Source of the DNA: Alkalibacterium olivapovliticus | GTDB taxonomy: Bacteria; Bacillota; Bacilli; Lactobacillales; Carnobacteriaceae_A | Reading direction: 5' to 3' | NCBI RefSeq assembly: GCF_003003275.1 | Contig: NZ_PVTO01000004.1 | Span: 62,001 to 126,000, forward strand | Length of the DNA stretch: 64,000 nt | In this document: piece by piece, positions 60,948 to 64,000 of the stretch | Layout of the letters: each line of letters starts with the position of its first letter | Numbering within the stretch: position 1 is the stretch's first letter | Notes under the pieces: model-generated | Told to the model about the DNA's origin: nothing | The model's database searches: none | What the model saw: the letters and a program-made list of their open reading frames with translations, nothing else | Made by a program: the position numbers and the translations under genes

Positions 60948-61105
60948 CCTGATAAATGTTTACTTTTAAGAAGTATTTCGTTATTCTTAAAGTAGATGGT
61001 GTGACGAAAGTGCAGTATCTTTAATTGTGAAATTATTATTAAACATATTATTCGTTACATATTCAGGGTTGATTCAGTGTTATAAATGAGTAAGGAGGAA
61101 AGGGA

Positions 61106-62419
61106 ATGCGTTTAAAAACAAAACAACAGGCAACGTTTCCAAAACATAACAAATCACGTACGCATCACAAACAGATAGAAAAAGCTCAAACACCTTCTAT
61201 CATGGTTTATCCGATGTCTATGCATCTGGGGGCTCCGGCTAAACCGGTTGTGGCTGTAGGGGATCATGTTAAAGTAGGGACGTTATTAGGAGAAGCTCAA
61301 GGGTTTATTTCTGCGAATGTCTTATCATCCGTAAGTGGAGAAGTCATTTCGATTGAGGAAAGAAATATGGTTAATGGAGTATTACAGTGTGTCATAATTA
61401 AAAATGACGCGGAATATATCGAAGAACCGCCATTTCCTGAAGCAGGAGAGAATGTAGATCCGGCTTTAGTTCCCGAATTGATCAAACGTGCTGGGATCAC
61501 CGGTATGGGAGGGGCTCAGTTCCCGACCAACGTTAAAATGGCTCCGCCAAAAGACAAAACAATCGATACGATTATTTTAAATGGGGCAGAATGTGAACCT
61601 TATTCTACCTCAGACTTAAGAACGATGATCGAATATGCCGATGAAATCATCAAAGGCGTTCGGGTTATTGACGAACTGTTTAATGTCAAGACTATTTATA
61701 TTGGTATTGAAGATAATGCTAAAGAAGCTGGAGAAGCATTGGGTAAAGCAATTGAAGGGTATGACAAAGTTCAGATCAAGGTGCTGGAAGCTAAGTATCC
61801 TCAAGGATCTGAGAAACAGCTGATCGAGAACTGTACCGGACGTCAGGTTCCGGCAGGTGGACTGCCAGCTGATATTGGCTGTATCGTATCAAATGTTGGA
61901 ACATTCCAGCAGATTTACCGTGCAGTTCGCCTTGGAAAACCAATGGTCGAACGAGTCACTACGATTTCCGGAACACCCATTGCTGATCCTAAAAACCTGC
62001 TTGTTCGTCTGGGAACACCAATCGATGATCTGATTGATCAGTGTGGTGGCTTCCAGGAGGTTCCAAGAAAAGTTATTCATGGCGGGCCAATGATGGGTAA
62101 AACCATTAAAGATGGAGCTATTCCGATTTCAAAAGGAACGACGCATATCACATTTATGACGGCTGATGAAGTGGATGCAGAAGAACGAATTGACTGTATT
62201 CGCTGCTCTGAATGTCTGAATGTTTGTCCTGTCAGCCTGCAGCCTATATTGATCAGCAATGCCTATGAACGTGGGGACATTGAAAAAGCTGAGCAGTTGG
62301 GTGCAATGGACTGTATCGAATGTGGGAACTGTTCATTTATCTGTCCATCAAAAATACCGTTACTAGATAATATTATTAAAGCTAAAACTGCAATTAAACA
62401 GAATGCAAGGGCGGTGTAA
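61106..62419 (+). CDS. rnfC: RnfC-like electron transport subunit
   Basis: RnfC is the peripheral NADH-, FMN- and Fe-S-binding subunit of the Rnf ion-translocating complex. The 437 residues have an N-terminal sandwich region (about 30-90), a flavin/NADH region (MGGAQFPTNVKM near 135; NGAECEPYS near 160; YPQGSEKQLI), and two 4Fe-4S clusters: C364-C367-C370-C374 and C403-C406-C409-C413. All eight Cys are present. GGAGGAAAGGG precedes the ATG. Only rnfD follows, then a terminator, so the usual G, E, A and B genes are missing here. It may work in a smaller complex or with parts encoded elsewhere. Confidence 0.92.
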   Translation: MRLKTKQQATFPKHNKSRTHHKQIEKAQTPSIMVYPMSMHLGAPAKPVVAVGDHVKVGTLLGEAQGFISANVLSSVSGEVISIEERNMVNGVLQCVIIKNDAEYIEEPPFPEAGENVDPALVPELIKRAGITGMGGAQFPTNVKMAPPKDKTIDTIILNGAECEPYSTSDLRTMIEYADEIIKGVRVIDELFNVKTIYIGIEDNAKEAGEALGKAIEGYDKVQIKVLEAKYPQGSEKQLIENCTGRQVPAGGLPADIGCIVSNVGTFQQIYRAVRLGKPMVERVTTISGTPIADPKNLLVRLGTPIDDLIDQCGGFQEVPRKVIHGGPMMGKTIKDGAIPISKGTTHITFMTADEVDAEERIDCIRCSECLNVCPVSLQPILISNAYERGDIEKAEQLGAMDCIECGNCSFICPSKIPLLDNIIKAKTAIKQNARAV

Positions 62420-62421
62420 TC

Positions 62422-63522
62422 ATGACGACAGAAAAAAAGAAAACCACCTTAGCTGATTACGACTTAGTGCTGGATAATTCACCACATATTTTTGAAAAAT
62501 GGTCTTCTCAGTGGATCATGCTTCAGGTCATCATTGCTATGATGTTCCCGCTGATTGCCGGAATCTATTTCTTTGGATTGCAGATCGTTTATCTGACCGT
62601 TATTGCTGTCATCACTTGTGTAGTCAGTGAATACCTATATGAAAAAATCGTACGTAAACGAGTAACAGTGACCGATTTGTCTGCAGTTGTAACAGGTATG
62701 CTGATCGGATTGAGTATGCCGAATGGAACACAGTGGTTCAGTGTTATCATAGTAAGTTTATTTGCTATCATTGTTTTAAAAATGATTCCTGGTGGAATAG
62801 GGAAAAACAGATTCAATCCTGCTGTTGGAGGACGTGTCATGTATCTGATGGCACCCTGGATCGTTAATACTTTTATTGCCGGTGAAGACTTGATTACGAC
62901 TGCCAGTCAGGCAGAAGCCATAACCACTGCGACACCAGATGATTTGGTAGCAGCTGCAACACCCCTTTATTATATTGCCAGTGGTGCATCAGAAGTTCCT
63001 GAAGGTGCGCAGACACTAATGAATTTATTCCTGGGAAATCAGGGAGGATGGGGCGGTTCGCTTGGAGAAACAAGCGCGTTGGCATTACTGCTCGCTATGG
63101 CGTTCCTGATTGTTCGTCGAATTATCAATCCAAAAATTCCTGCTCTTTATATAGGAACAGTGGCATCAATCATGCTGGTTTATTCAGGGTTTGACTTCGA
63201 GTATATGATGTACCATATGTTCAGTGGCGCTTTACTGTTGGGAGCTACCTTTATGATCACTGACTATGCTTCTGGAGGATTGACCTCTGTTGGTCGAACG
63301 CTTTTCCCTATCGGAGCTGGAATATTAACGGCTGCATTCAGGATCGGCTACTTCTCACCCGAAGGAGTCGGGTTCTCGATCTTGATCATGAATGCTATCA
63401 TTCCATTTATCGACAAACTGGTCATGCCTAAGATTTACGGACATAAAAAACGTCCGATGGTTGAAGCAGACTATAATTTAACCGAACCTCTTAAAAAAAG
63501 AGATGTTCTAACCGAAAAATAA
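62422..63522 (+). CDS. rnfD: RnfD-like membrane flavoprotein subunit
   Basis: RnfD is a membrane subunit that carries covalent FMN. The 366 residues have about nine to ten segments. KNRFNPAVGGRVMYL, GGSLGETSALALLLAM and MFSGALLLGATFMITDYASGG are typical; T276 in LGAT is where FMN would be attached, normally by ApbE. The start is two bases behind the rnfC stop, so translation is coupled. A terminator follows. RnfD normally passes electrons to RnfG and the E/A pair, which are not seen here. Confidence 0.92.
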   Translation: MTTEKKKTTLADYDLVLDNSPHIFEKWSSQWIMLQVIIAMMFPLIAGIYFFGLQIVYLTVIAVITCVVSEYLYEKIVRKRVTVTDLSAVVTGMLIGLSMPNGTQWFSVIIVSLFAIIVLKMIPGGIGKNRFNPAVGGRVMYLMAPWIVNTFIAGEDLITTASQAEAITTATPDDLVAAATPLYYIASGASEVPEGAQTLMNLFLGNQGGWGGSLGETSALALLLAMAFLIVRRIINPKIPALYIGTVASIMLVYSGFDFEYMMYHMFSGALLLGATFMITDYASGGLTSVGRTLFPIGAGILTAAFRIGYFSPEGVGFSILIMNAIIPFIDKLVMPKIYGHKKRPMVEADYNLTEPLKKRDVLTEK

Positions 63523-63526
63523 CAGT

Positions 63527-63560
63527 AAAACGATTGGCTATATTAGTCAATCGTTTTTTA
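63527..63560 (+). terminator. Terminator after rnfD
   Basis: AAAACGATTG pairs perfectly with CAATCGTTTT around an 11-base loop and a T-run follows. It closes the rnfC-rnfD operon. Confidence 0.92.
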
Positions 63561-63574
63561 TTTGAGTGACTCAG

Positions 63575-63582
63575 TGTATACT
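63575..63582 (+). promoter_or_regulatory. -10 region upstream of the last lipoprotein gene
   Basis: TGTATACT lies 35 bases before the start codon; TGAGT-G-ACTCA directly upstream is a short palindrome. No consensus -35. Confidence 0.45.
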
Positions 63583-63616
63583 ATCCTTATATGACTAATG
63601 TACAGGGGGGGATAAA

Positions 63617-64000
63617 ATGTTAAAATCGCTAGTTAAATTGAGTGCGATTGTATTTTTGGGCTTCATACTTGTGGCCTGTGGTGAGAATAGAGAACCGTCA
63701 CCATTTGAAGAGGTGAATACGCTGGAGGGTGTCGAACTGCAACTGAATGAGTCTGTTTACGATAGAGAAAATGATACGTTCTTACTGACTGTCATCAATA
63801 ATTCTGAACAGGAAGTGACTTACGGTGTCGCATTTACAGTAGAAAAACACGAAGATGACCAATGGGTAATGGTCGAACCGGAAGAAGAAATGGCATTTAT
63901 TTTAATTGCCCATATCCTGCAGCCGGGCGAAGAATCAGAAGAGGAATTGTTTATGGAATATTATGAACCTTTTGAAGAAGGAGAGTACCGAGTTGTGAGA
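63617..64000 (+). CDS. Lipoprotein with Ig-like domain, 5' part
   Basis: The frame is open from ATG 63617 to the window end (128 codons), so the gene is cut. A signal peptide with hydrophobic core ends in LVACG, a lipobox with Cys at about residue 22. The mature part starts acidic and contains LLTVINNSEQEVTYGVAFTVEKHEDDQWVMVEP, which resembles the bacterial immunoglobulin-like domain with an N-N-(S/T)-x-x-x-(V/I)-x-(F/Y)-G pattern (cited in part). It should be anchored to the outer membrane face by Lgt processing. GGGGGG precedes the ATG. The function is unknown. Confidence 0.8.
   Translation, partial: MLKSLVKLSAIVFLGFILVACGENREPSPFEEVNTLEGVELQLNESVYDRENDTFLLTVINNSEQEVTYGVAFTVEKHEDDQWVMVEPEEEMAFILIAHILQPGEESEEELFMEYYEPFEEGEYRVVR

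Larger units (their letters stand above)
60566..61105 (+). other. 540-bp AT-rich regulatory region upstream of rnfC
   Basis: No open frame of note lies here. It is rich in dyads: GCTGA/TCAGC at about 60625-60642, AATTAAAT/ATTTAATT at about 60867-60898, a 16-bp perfect palindrome at 60932-60947 and a Fur-like box at 60899-60917. TTGTGA at 61025-61030 may be a -35 with TATTAT at 61046 (15-base spacer). The leader length and palindromes suggest complex control or a noncoding RNA. Confidence 0.5.

Overview
The window is a chromosome segment of a low-GC Gram-positive bacterium, most likely a member of Lactobacillales close to Carnobacteriaceae. This rests on the mevalonate operon (fni, mvaK2, mvaD, mvaK1), HPr kinase, long-form HPF, programmed-frameshift prfB, comFA/comFC, a liaXYZ-like operon, NagR/NagAB and LytR-CpsA-Psr proteins, with no sporulation genes. 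No rRNA, tRNA or CRISPR array was seen. Most genes are compact housekeeping operons with clear Shine-Dalgarno sites, extended -10 promoters (TGnTATAAT) and rho-independent terminators.

Layout. 1-5.5 kb: tail of a PotD-like protein, rpiA, a 51-52 bp tandem repeat array, a complete IS4-family insertion sequence with perfect target duplication that splits a terminator, then the threonine degradation pair tdh/kbl. 5.5-13.1 kb: pyrimidine-nucleoside phosphorylase, the amino-acid exporter azlCD, an acetyltransferase, an HEYGH membrane protein, and the lower mevalonate pathway on the minus strand. 13.3-22.8 kb: coaA, a DUF3221-type lipoprotein, a PAS protein with a degenerate GGDEF domain, two glycosyltransferases, pncB-nadE (NAD salvage) and nagA-nagB-nagR. 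22.8-30.2 kb: tagO flanked by two LCP genes, a YigZ protein, a DegV/FakB protein and comFA-comFC. 30.2-38.1 kb: hpf, secA, prfB, and ftsE-ftsX followed by a PcsB-like NlpC/P60 hydrolase. 38.2-41.8 kb: a MinJ-like PDZ membrane protein, an ArsR repressor with an HMA-CDF metal exporter, and a YfbR-like HD phosphohydrolase. 41.9-50.2 kb: uvrA, liaXYZ, and a DrrAB-like ABC exporter divergent from a tandem double-MerR regulator. 50.4-60.5 kb: hprK-lgt-gpsA-galU, trxB, pgcA and rapZ-yvcK-whiA. 60.5-64 kb: a long AT-rich regulatory region, then an rnfC-rnfD pair closed by its own terminator, and the start of a lipoprotein gene.

How the genes work together. Much of the window serves the cell envelope: undecaprenyl precursors (mevalonate pathway), teichoic or other wall-polymer priming and attachment (TagO, TagA-like, LCP), division-coupled hydrolysis (FtsEX-PcsB-like), envelope stress (LiaXYZ), prolipoprotein processing (Lgt) and sugar nucleotides (GalU, PgcA, NagA/B). 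Candidates for new biology are the isolated rnfC-rnfD operon with its long upstream region, the double-MerR/ABC cassette, the terminator-splitting IS, the noncoding minisatellite and the degenerate GGDEF protein.
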